Below are positions 7,948-17,600 of a stretch of DNA of 64,000 nucleotides, in pieces. The stretch lies in contig NZ_BCZQ01000021.1 of assembly GCF_001598815.1 (NCBI RefSeq), positions 1-64,000 on the forward strand. The letters are read 5' to 3'. Made by a program: the position numbers and the translations under genes. Source of the stretch: Sphingopyxis terrae subsp. terrae NBRC 15098 (lineage in GTDB: Bacteria > Pseudomonadota > Alphaproteobacteria > Sphingomonadales > Sphingomonadaceae). The notes below the pieces were generated by a model, which did no database searches, had not been told where the DNA came from, and worked only from the letters and a program-made list of their open reading frames with translations. Position 1 is the stretch's first letter, and every line of letters begins with the position of its first letter.

Positions 7948-9333
7948 ATGGGGTCGATCAGCATCGCGGCAGATGACGGCATGGGCGGACGCAAGCGCGT
8001 ACCGCTCTATCGCCAGCTCTATTTCCAGGTTGTCGTGGCGATTGTGCTCGGCGCGCTGTTGGGGCATTTCTATCCCGATGCCGGCGAGGCGCTGAAGCCG
8101 CTGGGCGACGGCTTCATCAAGCTGGTGAAGATGATCATCGCGCCGGTGATCTTCCTGACGGTCGCGACCGGCATCGCCAGCATGAAGGACATGTCCTCAA
8201 TCGGCAGCGTCGCGGCCAAGGCCTTCATCTATTTCCTGACCTTTTCGACGCTGGCGCTCATCGTCGGCCTGGCGGTCGCCAACATCGTGCAGCCCGGCGC
8301 CGGCCTCAACATCGATCCCGCCGCGCTGGATACCACCGCAGTCGCGACCTACACGCACACCGCCGAGGAACAATCGCTCGCCGGCTTCCTGCTCAACATC
8401 ATTCCGACGACGCTGTTCAGCGCGATGACCGACGGCGAAATCCTGCAGGTCCTGCTCGTCGCGATCCTTTCGGGCGTCGCAATCTTCACGACGCGCCCCA
8501 AAAGCGACCTCGTGCTCGATCTGCTGACGTCGTTCAGCGAAGTGATCTTCAAGCTTGTTCACATGCTGATGAAGTTCGCGCCGATCGGCGCGTTCGGCGC
8601 GATTGCCTTCACCATCGGCAAGTTCGGGATCGGGTCACTCGCCAGCCTCGCGACGCTCGTCGCGACCTTCTACCTCACCTCGCTGCTGTTCGTGGTCGTC
8701 GTGCTCGGGTCGGTCGCACGCTTCACCGGCTTTTCGATCTTCGCGCTGATCCGCTATCTCCGCGAAGAGCTGCTGCTGGTGCTGGGCACCTCGTCATCCG
8801 AAGCGGCGCTGCCGAGCCTGATGGAAAAGCTCGAAGTCGCCGGCTGCCGCAAGACGGTGGTCGGACTCGTCGTGCCGACCGGCTATTCGTTCAACCTCGA
8901 CGGTACCAACATCTACATGACGCTCGCCGCGCTGTTCATTGCGCAGGCGACGGGCATCCACCTGTCGCTCGGCGAGCAGCTCGCGCTCGTCCTGGTCGCT
9001 ATGATCAGCTCGAAGGGCGCCGCCGGGGTGACCGGCGCGGGCTTCGTGATCCTTGCCGCGACGCTCTCGGTCGTCCCGTCGGTTCCCGTTGCGGGCATGG
9101 CGCTGATCCTCGGGATCGACCGCTTCATGAGCGAATGCCGGGCGCTCACCAACTTCATCGGCAATGCGGTGGCGACGATCGTCGTCGCCAAATGGGAAAA
9201 GGCGCTCGATACCGATCGGCTGGCGGCGGCGATGGCCGGCACGCCGATGGCGCTACCGAGCGAGGATAGCGAGCGCCACGAACGCTCCGGCCCGCACAGC
9301 CTTGCGATGAGCAAAGCAGGAGAAAGCGCATGA
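7948..9333 (+). CDS. dctA: C4-dicarboxylate:cation symporter DctA
   Basis: This 461-residue member of the DAACS family has about eight helices and two re-entrant hairpins. The signature elements are [18 protein letters not shown] (HP1), [20 protein letters not shown] (TM7), [13 protein letters not shown] (HP2) and [29 protein letters not shown] (TM8). These match DctA rather than glutamate carriers. It imports succinate, fumarate or malate with H+ or Na+ across the inner membrane. The ATG at 7948 follows ACAGGGGACAGG. It is divergent from dctB and overlaps the downstream esterase gene by 4 bases, so expression is probably set by DctBD. Confidence 0.95.
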   Translation: MGSISIAADDGMGGRKRVPLYRQLYFQVVVAIVLGALLGHFYPDAGEALKPLGDGFIKLVKMIIAPVIFLTVATGIASMKDMSSIGSVAAKAFIYFLTFSTLALIVGLAVANIVQPGAGLNIDPAALDTTAVATYTHTAEEQSLAGFLLNIIPTTLFSAMTDGEILQVLLVAILSGVAIFTTRPKSDLVLDLLTSFSEVIFKLVHMLMKFAPIGAFGAIAFTIGKFGIGSLASLATLVATFYLTSLLFVVVVLGSVARFTGFSIFALIRYLREELLLVLGTSSSEAALPSLMEKLEVAGCRKTVVGLVVPTGYSFNLDGTNIYMTLAALFIAQATGIHLSLGEQLALVLVAMISSKGAAGVTGAGFVILAATLSVVPSVPVAGMALILGIDRFMSECRALTNFIGNAVATIVVAKWEKALDTDRLAAAMAGTPMALPSEDSERHERSGPHSLAMSKAGESA

Positions 9334-10274
9334 TCTCGCGGCGGTCCATCCTTGCCGTCGGCGCGGCGCTCGCAGGTGTCGTCGGCGCCGCCAAATCAGC
9401 GCCGGCGCTTGCCTTTGCGGTCGAAGAAATTCCGCTCTGGCCCGGCAAACCGCCGGGGGGCAACGGCCCCAGCGGCCCCGAAAAGATCGGCGGCGCGGGG
9501 ACCGGCTATGGCGCGGTATCGAATATCGCGACCCCGCGGCTGCGCGTCTACCGGCCCAATATCGCCAACGGCCGCGCGGTCATCGTCTGCGGTGGCGGCG
9601 GCTATTTCCGTATCCAGCTGTGGAAGGAAAGCACGCCCGCGGCGAAATGGCTCCAGCTGCACGGCTATACCGTGTTCGAGTTGATCTATCGCCTTCCGCG
9701 CGACGGCTGGGACGCGAGCGCGCCCTTCGCCGACGCGCAGCGAGCGATGAAGATCGTGCGCACGCGCGCCGCCGATTTCGGCATCGCGCCCGACCGCATC
9801 GGAATCATGGGCATGTCGGCGGGCGGGCACCTGGCAGGCTTCACGGCGCTGCGGCCCGACCAGAAATTCTACGACGGCACCGATCGTTTCGAAAACGCCC
9901 CGGCACGCCCCGACTTCGCGGCGCTGCTGTTCCCGGTGGTGCAGTTGCGCAAGCCGTTCGACACGACGCGGACGCGGCGCGAGATTATCGGCGAGCATCC
10001 GACTAAAGCCGCCGAAGACGCCTGGTCGCTCGATACGCTGGCGAACAGCGACGCGCCGCCGATGATCCTATTTTCGGCATCCGACGATCCGATCGCACCG
10101 CCCGGCCATAATCTGTCGCTGTTCCAGGCGCTGCTCGCCAAGGGCGCGAAGGCCGAGCTGCACATTTTCGAGGAGGGCGGCCACGGATGGGGTCTCGGCA
10201 CGCCCGACCAGATCCTCAGCCAATGGCCCGATCTGTTCGAAGCCTGGATGACCAGGCGGCCATTCGATCGATGA
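9330..10274 (+). CDS. Exported alpha/beta-hydrolase, acetyl-xylan-esterase/BD-FAE-like
   Basis: The 314-residue protein has an N-terminal [16 protein letters not shown] sequence that looks like a Tat or Sec export signal. The hydrolase core has oxyanion loop CGGGGY (87-92), nucleophile elbow GMSAGGH (S163), an acid at D252 or D253 (SASDDP) and catalytic H285 (EEGGHGWG). The family removes acyl groups from sugars or other esters in the periplasm. It starts inside the dctA stop (ATGA) and is followed by a TonB receptor gene 29 bases later. This suggests it trims an esterified compound before uptake; the actual substrate is unknown. Confidence 0.82.
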   Translation: MISRRSILAVGAALAGVVGAAKSAPALAFAVEEIPLWPGKPPGGNGPSGPEKIGGAGTGYGAVSNIATPRLRVYRPNIANGRAVIVCGGGGYFRIQLWKESTPAAKWLQLHGYTVFELIYRLPRDGWDASAPFADAQRAMKIVRTRAADFGIAPDRIGIMGMSAGGHLAGFTALRPDQKFYDGTDRFENAPARPDFAALLFPVVQLRKPFDTTRTRREIIGEHPTKAAEDAWSLDTLANSDAPPMILFSASDDPIAPPGHNLSLFQALLAKGAKAELHIFEEGGHGWGLGTPDQILSQWPDLFEAWMTRRPFDR

Positions 10275-10303
10275 ATACAGACAACAGGGGAAGGGAAATA
10301 TCC

Positions 10304-13300
10304 ATGCGTGCAATCACCATCGCAAAGCTGGCGCTACTCTGCGGACCGAGCTTGCTTGCGGCGACCGTCGCACAGGCACAGGAACCGCTCGCCGCCGAAA
10401 CCGCGGCGGACCAGAGCGCGGACCAGCCGGCACCGCCCGCAGACGCGAATGAGGCGATCGTCGTTACCGGGTCGCAGATTCAGGGTGCGAAGATCAACGA
10501 CGTCCTGCCCGTCACGGTGCTCGACGAAACGGCGATCGAAAACACCGGGGCGTCGTCGGGCGACGAGCTGTTCCGGGCGATCCCGCAGGCCGGCACCGTC
10601 GCGTTCAACGAACAGAATTCGTCGACCGTCAACAATGTCCGCGGCGACGTCGGCTCGATCAACCTGCGCGACCTCGGCACCGGCAACACGCTTCTGCTGA
10701 TCAACGGCCGCCGGATGACGCTTCACCCCGGCTTTCAGACCGAACTGCTCGTGCCGGTGGTGAGCTCCGACACCAATGAAATCGCGCCCGGCAGCGTCAA
10801 GCGGCTGGAGGTGCTGCGCGACGGCGCGTCGGCGATCTATGGCGCGGACGCGGTAGCGGGCGTGATCAACACCGTCCTCAAGGGCGACATGAAGGGCGGC
10901 TTCCTCGAAGGCGACTGGCGCGCCTCCGACGGCACCAGCCTCTACAGCTACCAGATTTCCGGCGGCTATGGCTTCGACTTCGGCGGCGGACGCGGCAACC
11001 TGACCGTCTATGGCGGCTATTTCTATGAAAACGGGCTGTCGAATGCCGCACGCGACTATGCCGCGGACGATAATCGCCTGCCGCTGGTCGAAGGCACCGA
11101 TTTCGAGGGCGACGCGTCGTTCAACAATCGCAACACCTTCGGTCCGTTCGGACAATTCGATATTCAGGGTTCGTCGCCGTCGAGCCGGACGCCGATCGGC
11201 GACGATGATTTCTATCTCCAGCCGTCGAGCTTTCCCGGTTGCAAGCTGAGCTTCGGCGACGGTCTCTGCGCCCGCGACGGCACGACGCCGACCACTGCGG
11301 TCCGCTACAACACAATCTATGGCAACAGCCTGATCAGCCAGAAGCGTCGCTACAATGCGATGGCGCTGCTGAGCTACGAACTCAGCAACAATGTCGAGGC
11401 CTATTTCGAAGGCAGCTTCTACCGGTCGGAAAACAACCGCCAGCTCGATGCTTCGGCCATCCTGAGCGCGGTGCCGGTCGGCATTTCGAAAAATGCCTAT
11501 TGGAACCCGTTCGGCCCGGTCGGCAGTCCCAACCGCCTGCCCGGCACCACCATCGCCGCAAGCGGTGTGGATGTCATCATGGAGCGCTATCGCTTCGTCG
11601 ATGTCGGTAATCGCGATGTGTCGGTCGACAAGAATGTCTATCGCCTCGTCGGCGGTCTGCGCGGCAATATCGGCGCGTGGGACTTCGACACCGGCTTCGT
11701 TTATTCCGAAGCGAAGCTCAACGACCTGACGCGCAACCGTGTGTCGCTCACGCTGATGCAGAACCAGATCAACCTGACGACGCCTGACGCCTATAATCCG
11801 TTCAACGGCGGCTGCGTCACCTCCGATCCCGGCATCGGCGACTGCACACCCAACCCGGCCTCGTCGATCGATCCCTTCCGTATCGACGTCTACCGCAAGG
11901 GCGGTACCAGCCTCGCGCTCGGCGACTTCAAGATCAGCCGCAACGACCTCCTGTCGCTGCCGGGCGGCGATCTGGGTATCGCCGCGGGCGTCGAATGGCG
12001 CCGCGAAACCTTCTATGACGACCGTGATCCGCGGCTCGACGGGACGATCACTTTCACCGACAGCGTGACCGGCGAAGTTAATGGCAGCGACGTTGCGGGC
12101 ACCAGCCCCTCGCCCGACACCAGCGGCTCGCGCGAAGTCTATTCGGCCTTCGCCGAACTGCTGGTGCCGGTCGTCAGCCCCGAAATGAATATCCCGTTGA
12201 TCAACCGCTTCGATGTCCAGCTCGCCGGCCGCGTCGAGCATTTCAAGGATATCGACGCAACCGCCGCGGTGCCGCGCATCGCCGCATCCTGGTCGGTCTT
12301 TCCCGGCGTGACCTTCCGCGGCGCCTGGTCGCGCGGTTTCCGCGCGCCCAACCTGGTGCAGGTCAATGACGCCGGAACGACGCGGTCGAACACGCGCGAC
12401 GATTTCGTCCTGTGCCAGGCACAGCTCGAAAAGGGGCTGATCTCCAGCCTCGGTTCCTGCACCGGCGCGGGCACGATCAGCTATCGTTCGGGAACCGAGA
12501 ACCTTAAGCCCGAGGACAGCACCAGCATCAACCTGGGTATCGTGCTCGAACCGCGCTTCATTCCGGGGCTGACGCTGACTGCCGATTATTGGCGCGTCAA
12601 GCAGACCGGATTGGTCGGCACCTTCGGCGATGACAATGCCATCGCGCTCGACCTGCTGCGCCGCCTGAACGGCAGCAGCAACCCCAACGTGATCCGCGCC
12701 GATCCGACCGCGGAGGACATTGCGCTGTTCACCGGCACCAGCCTCGCCCCCGCGGGCAAGATCACCCAGGTGCTCGACCCCTATCTCAACCTCGACAGCC
12801 GCGTCTCGAAGGGGTGGGACTTCGGCCTGTTCTACAAGGTCCCCGATTTCGGGATGGGCAAATTCCGCCTGAGCCTCAACGTCGCGCACCTGATGAGCTT
12901 CGTCCAGTCGGCGGGTCCCGACGGTCAGGAAATCATCGACGGCATCGCCTCGGGCGTCCTGCCGCTCGACGTCACGGTCGGCGGTCTGGGCGAACTGGTC
13001 GAGATCGAGGGCCGGCCGAAATGGCGCGCGACCGGCGCGATCAACTGGGGAAGCGGCCCGGTCGATATCGGCCTGTTCGGCCAATATACGGGCAAGGTTT
13101 ACGACACGAGCGTGATCCGCGACGTGCTGATCGATTCCGACGACCCGAACGCAAACTATTACCCGGTGCACGACCAGTTTACGCTGAACCTCTCGATCGC
13201 CTACACGATCAAGAATGACACCCCGCTCGACGGCACCCGCTTGCGCTTCGCGATCAACAATCTGTTCAACGAAGATCCGCCACTTGCTGACGAGGATTAT

Positions 13301-13369
13301 GGCTTCTTCAGCAATCTCTACACCGCGCGCGGCCGCGTGTTCCATGTCGAGTTGCGCAAGAAGTTCTAG
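10304..13369 (+). CDS. TonB-dependent outer-membrane receptor
   Basis: The product has about 1021 residues. A signal peptide (LALLCGPSLLAATVAQAQ) and a TonB-box-like NEAIVVTGSQI precede a plug domain (INLRDLGTGNTLLLINGRRM and KRLEVLRDGASAIYGADAVAGVINTVLK). The long beta-barrel closes with the outer-membrane signature RVFHVELRKKF. It imports a ligand across the outer membrane with TonB-ExbBD energy. The ATG at 10304 was chosen for its signal peptide and the AAGGGAA ribosome site; upstream in-frame ATGs are less plausible. It sits in the presumed dctA operon before an M14 peptidase, so a peptide- or ester-linked nutrient is a reasonable guess. Confidence 0.92.
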   Translation: MRAITIAKLALLCGPSLLAATVAQAQEPLAAETAADQSADQPAPPADANEAIVVTGSQIQGAKINDVLPVTVLDETAIENTGASSGDELFRAIPQAGTVAFNEQNSSTVNNVRGDVGSINLRDLGTGNTLLLINGRRMTLHPGFQTELLVPVVSSDTNEIAPGSVKRLEVLRDGASAIYGADAVAGVINTVLKGDMKGGFLEGDWRASDGTSLYSYQISGGYGFDFGGGRGNLTVYGGYFYENGLSNAARDYAADDNRLPLVEGTDFEGDASFNNRNTFGPFGQFDIQGSSPSSRTPIGDDDFYLQPSSFPGCKLSFGDGLCARDGTTPTTAVRYNTIYGNSLISQKRRYNAMALLSYELSNNVEAYFEGSFYRSENNRQLDASAILSAVPVGISKNAYWNPFGPVGSPNRLPGTTIAASGVDVIMERYRFVDVGNRDVSVDKNVYRLVGGLRGNIGAWDFDTGFVYSEAKLNDLTRNRVSLTLMQNQINLTTPDAYNPFNGGCVTSDPGIGDCTPNPASSIDPFRIDVYRKGGTSLALGDFKISRNDLLSLPGGDLGIAAGVEWRRETFYDDRDPRLDGTITFTDSVTGEVNGSDVAGTSPSPDTSGSREVYSAFAELLVPVVSPEMNIPLINRFDVQLAGRVEHFKDIDATAAVPRIAASWSVFPGVTFRGAWSRGFRAPNLVQVNDAGTTRSNTRDDFVLCQAQLEKGLISSLGSCTGAGTISYRSGTENLKPEDSTSINLGIVLEPRFIPGLTLTADYWRVKQTGLVGTFGDDNAIALDLLRRLNGSSNPNVIRADPTAEDIALFTGTSLAPAGKITQVLDPYLNLDSRVSKGWDFGLFYKVPDFGMGKFRLSLNVAHLMSFVQSAGPDGQEIIDGIASGVLPLDVTVGGLGELVEIEGRPKWRATGAINWGSGPVDIGLFGQYTGKVYDTSVIRDVLIDSDDPNANYYPVHDQFTLNLSIAYTIKNDTPLDGTRLRFAINNLFNEDPPLADEDYGFFSNLYTARGRVFHVELRKKF

Positions 13370-13373
13370 CGCA

Positions 13374-14576
13374 ATGCGGCTGTCCAGCGCCCTGGCGCAG
13401 CGCGTCGCGCTTGCGCTGGTCATCGGAGGGACGGGGGCGTGCAGCGGCACACCCCCGCTTCCCCCGTCCCTCGCCGCCGCGCCGGTCGAGCGCGGTTCGG
13501 GGTGCGCGACAAGCACGGTACGGATCGACTTCGATTTCGACGAAGCGCCCGCATCGCGCTGCGTCATCCGGGGCGAGCGGTCGTTCGCGATATTGATCGG
13601 CCCTGAACATGCGCCGCCGATCAATCCAAGCCCTTGGTACGCCTTCCGCTACCGGTCGAGCGGGTCGGCCGATATTTCGGTCGAACTCGACTATCTTGGC
13701 GCGGCGCATCGCTATGCGCCCAAATTGACCGTAGGCGGCACCGTCGCGCCCCTTTCCGCCAGCGTTGCGGCGGACGGGATGAGCGCCACGCTCTCGCTGC
13801 CCGCCGGCGAAGGGATCGTCAGTGGGCAGGAATTGTTCGGCAGCGACCGCTATGATGCGTTGCTCGACCGGCTTGCGGCGCTTCCCGCAGCCGAGCGGCT
13901 GACACTTGGCGCTTCGCTCGACGGTCGGCTGCTATCGGCGGTCCACATCGGCGACACGAAGGCGCCGCGGCTCGTCGTCCTGATCGGACGCGCCCATCCG
14001 CCCGAAATTACCGGCGCGCTCGCGATGGATGCCTTTTTGCGCGCGCTCGCGGACGAGATCGCCGCGGGGCGCGTCGACACCGCAGCGACACAATTCCTTA
14101 TCCTGCCCCTGCTGAACCCCGACGGCGTCCCGCGGGGTCACTGGCGCGCGAACCGCGGCGGCGTCGATCTCAATCGCGACTGGGGCATCTTTTCGCAGCC
14201 CGAAACGCGCGCGGTCAAAACCTGGCTCGATCGCCTCCCCGCAGGCGTGCGCCCGGTCGCCATGGTCGATTTCCATTCGACGCAGCACAGCCTCTTCTAT
14301 GCGCAGGGCGCCGATGAAACGACGCCCGTGGAGGAGGCGTTCCTAGTGGCATGGCTTGGCGGGAAGGAGAAGGCGCTGCCCGGCTATCCCTTCACGATCG
14401 AGCGCCGCAATGCCAACCCCGGCTCGGGCACGTCGAAAAACTGGTTTCACGCGACTTATGGCATCCCCGCCTACACCTACGAAGCCGGCGACGAAGCCGA
14501 CCGCGCCGGAATCGATGCCGCCGCAAGGAAACTCGCACGCGCCTTTCTGAGCGCGCTTCCGCTCCTCGCTCGATAA
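13374..14576 (+). CDS. M14-family zinc carboxypeptidase, probable lipoprotein
   Basis: The protein has about 400 residues. The N terminus has a hydrophobic stretch ending ALVIGGTGAC23, a possible though imperfect lipobox. An N-terminal beta-rich domain precedes the M14 catalytic domain. The zinc ligands are H208 and E211 in RAHPPE and H301 in VDFHST; the substrate-binding stretch is GVDLNRDWG and the catalytic glutamate is E370 (YTYEAGDEAD). It would release C-terminal residues from peptides in the periplasm or at the outer membrane. It begins 4 bases after the TonB receptor stop. The product could feed DctA if it yields a dicarboxylate, which is inference. Confidence 0.88.
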   Translation: MRLSSALAQRVALALVIGGTGACSGTPPLPPSLAAAPVERGSGCATSTVRIDFDFDEAPASRCVIRGERSFAILIGPEHAPPINPSPWYAFRYRSSGSADISVELDYLGAAHRYAPKLTVGGTVAPLSASVAADGMSATLSLPAGEGIVSGQELFGSDRYDALLDRLAALPAAERLTLGASLDGRLLSAVHIGDTKAPRLVVLIGRAHPPEITGALAMDAFLRALADEIAAGRVDTAATQFLILPLLNPDGVPRGHWRANRGGVDLNRDWGIFSQPETRAVKTWLDRLPAGVRPVAMVDFHSTQHSLFYAQGADETTPVEEAFLVAWLGGKEKALPGYPFTIERRNANPGSGTSKNWFHATYGIPAYTYEAGDEADRAGIDAAARKLARAFLSALPLLAR

Positions 14577-14599
14577 TCTTCCGGCGCCGGACGCCGAAA

Positions 14600-14625
14600 G
14601 GCCGGCCCGCGTCGGCGGGCCGGCC
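14600..14625. terminator. Strong GC hairpin between convergent genes
   Basis: An 11-bp perfect stem (GGCCGGCCCGC with GCGGGCCGGCC) encloses the tetraloop GTCG. It lies midway between the M14 peptidase stop (14576) and the small minus-strand gene stop (14653). It has no long T run, so it acts as a terminator in both directions only by inference from stem strength and placement. Confidence 0.65.
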
Positions 14626-14652
14626 TCGGCAACCAGGAACTGACGCTGGCGA

Positions 14653-14832
14653 TCAGCCCTTGGTTGCGGCCTTCTTGTCGGCCTTTTTCATCTTGTGCGC
14701 TTGGTGGGTCGCCTTCTTGGCGGGCTTCGACGTCGCCGCCTTGGTCGGCGTCGCGTCAGCGGCGAAAGCCGAGCCGCTCACCATGGCGAGCGAAAGGACG
14801 GCGGCGGCAGCGAGTTTGCTATAGTTACGCAT
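14653..14832 (-). CDS. Small exported Lys/Ala-rich protein, function unknown
   Basis: This 59-residue product starts MRNYSKLAAAAVLSLAMVSGSAFA, a clear Sec signal with an AFA cleavage site. The mature peptide of about 35 residues is made mostly of K, A, T and H (for example KPAKKATHQAHKMKK). The ATG at 14832 is preceded by CAAGGAG at good spacing, and the stop lies beside the convergent hairpin, which supports a real gene. It resembles small, highly basic periplasmic proteins linked to envelope or acid stress, but no family is recognised. DNA binding or polyanion neutralisation are only guesses. Confidence 0.6.
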   Translation of the reverse strand: MRNYSKLAAAAVLSLAMVSGSAFAADATPTKAATSKPAKKATHQAHKMKKADKKAATKG

Positions 14833-15126
14833 AAGACTTCCACTCCTTGACAGTTCAACCGCCCAAATCGGGGGCTGTCAGGGCGGCCGGTCCGTTCCAG
14901 GGACGGGGGAAACGGTTCGGATCGGCCTGCCCGACGACCGATCAATAGTCCCCGGCCCCTGCCCGGCCGATGGCGGCGGGATTACAAGTTGGTCATCTGT
15001 CGGCGCGCTCAGGCCGCGGCGAGCGTCCGCTTAGCGAGTAGCGCCCACGTCGGGCTTGCAGGCACCCTTGTCAAAAATCGCCCTCCCGCCTATCGCTTGC
15101 GCGTGCCTCCCCGGCCCGCGACCAGC
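14833..15126. other. Intergenic region between divergent genes
   Basis: This is the roughly 290-base control region between the small exported protein (minus) and the TonB-like protein (plus). I see the minus-strand ribosome-binding site near 14837-14845 and short GC hairpins (for example around 14890-14910) but no clear promoter or additional gene. Confidence 0.35.
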
Positions 15127-15918
15127 GTGCGCCGCCACCGAAGATTGCGTCCGCTGAACCCTGTTCCAGCCACTCCCTACGTCGAACAGCTCAGCATCGG
15201 GGCGGGGCGCCGGCTGTTCGCGATCGGCCTCGCTGTCCTGATTCCGGCGCTGCTGCTCCTGCTGCTGCTCACCACCGGCCTGGGATCGCTGCCCGACAAG
15301 CAGCAGGAACGGATCACCATGGTGAGCCTGGAAGCCGCCGAAGTCGCCGAGCAGGCACCCGAGTCCGCCAGCAAGGCGCGCGAACAGCAGAAGGAGGCCC
15401 CGACACCGCCGGTGACGAGCACCCCCATCCCGGCGCCGCCGCCCACCCCGCTGCCATCGCAAGTCCCGCAGCCCGCGACGCCCCCGCAACCACCGGCGCC
15501 GCCAGCCACCCCGCCGACGAAACGCATCGGCGTCCGCCTCAACAGCGGGCAGTCTTATGGCCCGGCCGACAGCGGCGGGTCGGCGGCATCGCGCGACACG
15601 CCGCGCGTGGGAAGCGCGCCGAACGGCGAGCCGCTTTATGCCGCGGCATGGTATCGCGAACCGAGCCGCGACGAACTGCGCGGCTATCTGTCCACCGCCA
15701 GCGGGCCGGGATGGGGGCTGATCGCCTGTCGCACCGCCCCCGAATTCCGCGTCGAGGATTGCGTCGGGCTCGACGAATATCCGCAAGGATCGCAGATCAA
15801 CCGCGCGGTGCTGGCGGCGGCGTGGCAATTCCGCGTGCGCCCGCCGCGGGTCGGCGGGCGCTCGATGGTCGGGGCCTGGGTCCGGATCAGGATCGATTAC
15901 GGCATCGAACGACCTTAG
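15127..15918 (+). CDS. Membrane-anchored proline-rich TonB-like protein
   Basis: A single transmembrane helix (RRLFAIGLAVLIPALLLLLLLTTGLG) is followed by a periplasmic linker very rich in Pro, Ala and Glu. A C-terminal domain of about 100 residues ends in AWQFRVRPPRVGGRSMVGAWVRIRIDY. This layout and the final strand motif resemble TonB/TolA-type energy transducers. ExbB and ExbD are not adjacent. The frame is open from 14989, but the first 45 or so codons look non-coding. Start candidates are GTG 15127 and TTG 15145, so the true start is uncertain. The gene is monocistronic. Confidence 0.68.
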   Translation: MRRHRRLRPLNPVPATPYVEQLSIGAGRRLFAIGLAVLIPALLLLLLLTTGLGSLPDKQQERITMVSLEAAEVAEQAPESASKAREQQKEAPTPPVTSTPIPAPPPTPLPSQVPQPATPPQPPAPPATPPTKRIGVRLNSGQSYGPADSGGSAASRDTPRVGSAPNGEPLYAAAWYREPSRDELRGYLSTASGPGWGLIACRTAPEFRVEDCVGLDEYPQGSQINRAVLAAAWQFRVRPPRVGGRSMVGAWVRIRIDYGIERP

Positions 15919-15934
15919 GGGCTGGCCCCATAAA

Positions 15935-16768
15935 TCAGGCGAGCGGTTCGCCCGAAATGGTGATGCGGTGCATCAGGCGGCGATGGCCGTGATAATCGTT
16001 CATCGCATAATGCCAGGTCGACCGGTTGTCCCAGATTGCCAGCGATCCGGGCGCCCATTGGACGCGGCAATGAAACTGCTCCTGCATCGCGACCTGATAG
16101 AGATAGGTGAGCAGCGGCACGCTCTCCTCGCGCGTCCAGCCGTCGAAATGCAGTGTGAAGGCCGGATTGACGTACAGGATCTCGCGCCCGCTTTGCGGGT
16201 GCCGGATCACCACCGGATGCACCGCGCGCGTTCGTTCCTCATGCCCCTTCAGGTCGACACCCTGATCGGTCTTCGAATAGAGGCCATCGGCGCTGTAGAT
16301 ATGGTCGGCCGAGTGGACGGCGCGAAGCGTCCGCAACATGTCCTTCAGGCCCGGTGACAACGAATCGAAAGCCGCGCCCATGCCCGCGAACAGCGTATCG
16401 CCGCCGGTCGGCGGGGTTTCGCGGGCGAGGAGGATGGAGCCCATGGCAGGGATCTGGTCATAGCTGTGATCGGTGTGCCACCCGCCGCCGATATTGGTCT
16501 GCTGGGTCTCCGACTTGCGGACCTCCGCAATTTCCGGGTGCCCGCCATTGGCAGGGAAATATTTGTTGATGTCGATCTCGCCCCAGCGGCGGGCGAAAGC
16601 GATATGCTGTTCGGGGGTGAGCGTCTGATCGCGCACGAAGAGGACGCCGTGCTCGGCGACGGCCTGCCGCAGAAGCCCGATATCCTGCTCGTCGAGATGG
16701 TTCAAATCGAGCCCGGTCGCTTCGACACCGACGTGCGGCGACAGGGGGTGCATCTGTATCGAGGTCAT
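15935..16768 (-). CDS. TauD/TfdA-family Fe(II)/2-oxoglutarate dioxygenase
   Basis: The 277-residue cytoplasmic enzyme carries the iron facial triad H98-x-D100 (GGWHTDHSYDQ) and distal H253 (STWHYAMNDY), with the 2-oxoglutarate-binding arginine R268 fifteen residues later as in TauD. Family members hydroxylate taurine, alkylsulfonates, phenoxyacids or similar compounds, using 2-oxoglutarate and O2 and releasing succinate. The substrate is not evident from sequence. The ATG at 16768 follows GGGAGAG. It is divergently transcribed from a Crp/Fnr regulator, whose product may control it. Confidence 0.88.
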   Translation of the reverse strand: MTSIQMHPLSPHVGVEATGLDLNHLDEQDIGLLRQAVAEHGVLFVRDQTLTPEQHIAFARRWGEIDINKYFPANGGHPEIAEVRKSETQQTNIGGGWHTDHSYDQIPAMGSILLARETPPTGGDTLFAGMGAAFDSLSPGLKDMLRTLRAVHSADHIYSADGLYSKTDQGVDLKGHEERTRAVHPVVIRHPQSGREILYVNPAFTLHFDGWTREESVPLLTYLYQVAMQEQFHCRVQWAPGSLAIWDNRSTWHYAMNDYHGHRRLMHRITISGEPLA

Positions 16769-16843
16769 GGAACTCTCCCGCATTATCCCGGCAACGATAG
16801 CGCAAACGCTGGCAATCAAATGCCACTTTCGTTACAATTGTTC

Positions 16844-17584
16844 ATGACGATTGCCGAACAGCTCCGCCAATGCCGATGGTTTGGTCGCTGCGATCCTGCG
16901 GTGCAGCAGGCGATTGCCGCCGATGGCCGGCTGGTAACGCTCGCGCGCGGGCAATGGGTCTATGGCGAAGGGGACATGGCGACCGGCATCGTCATCGTGC
17001 TCGACGGGATGCTGCGCCTCGAAGCCGCGGCGGGGGAAAAGACCGTGCTGGTCGGCATCGCCCGCGCCGGCGACGCCTTCGGTCAGTCGCGCCAGATGGG
17101 CGGCGGTCCGCGTATCGTGACCGCGATCGCCAGCCGGCCGAGCCGCGTCCTGACGATCAGCGACACGATGCTCGACCGGATCGGGCATCGCCTCCCCGCG
17201 CTCTGGAAGGCGACGAGCGAACTGGTGTACGGGCAACTCGACGCCAGCGTGCACGGACTGGCGCAGATGCTGTCGCTGAGGCCCCGCGGACGCATCGCCG
17301 CGCGGCTCCTGACCTTCGCGCGCGACGCCGACGTACCGCTCAGCCAGTCCGATCTGGCCGAACTCTGCGGCCTGTCGCGCAAGGTCGTGAGCGCCCATCT
17401 TGCCGCGCTCGAGCAAGCGGGCGCGATCCGGCGCGGCTATCGCACCATCCACCTGCGCGACATGGCTCAGTTGAGCCGCCTGGCAGGCGACGCGGATGGG
17501 TTCGTCAAGGCGATGGAACGCAGCGGCATCGCGCATCGCGTTTCGGCATCCGACGATAGCATCCTGCTCGCGGCCGGCCCCTGA
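16844..17584 (+). CDS. Crp/Fnr-family transcriptional regulator
   Basis: The 246-residue protein has an N-terminal cyclic-nucleotide-binding-like jelly roll (about residues 10-120; the GEGDMATGIVIVLDGML element is visible). A dimerisation helix and a C-terminal HTH_Crp domain follow, with recognition segment SQSDLAELCGLSRKVVSAHLAALEQAGAI. No N-terminal Cys cluster for an Fe-S sensor is present, so it is not FNR-like in oxygen sensing. ATG 16844 is taken; ATG 16820 would add eight residues. An ACAATTGT palindrome lies just before the start. It is divergent from the TauD-type gene, its most likely target. Confidence 0.87.
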   Translation: MTIAEQLRQCRWFGRCDPAVQQAIAADGRLVTLARGQWVYGEGDMATGIVIVLDGMLRLEAAAGEKTVLVGIARAGDAFGQSRQMGGGPRIVTAIASRPSRVLTISDTMLDRIGHRLPALWKATSELVYGQLDASVHGLAQMLSLRPRGRIAARLLTFARDADVPLSQSDLAELCGLSRKVVSAHLAALEQAGAIRRGYRTIHLRDMAQLSRLAGDADGFVKAMERSGIAHRVSASDDSILLAAGP

Positions 17585-17600
17585 CCCCAAGATACTGCCC

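Noticed and set aside
10334..13624. A 1096-codon open frame antisense to the first TonB receptor
   Set aside because: It mirrors the codon bias of the receptor gene; the protein has no domain pattern and no ribosome site, while the sense strand encodes a complete receptor.
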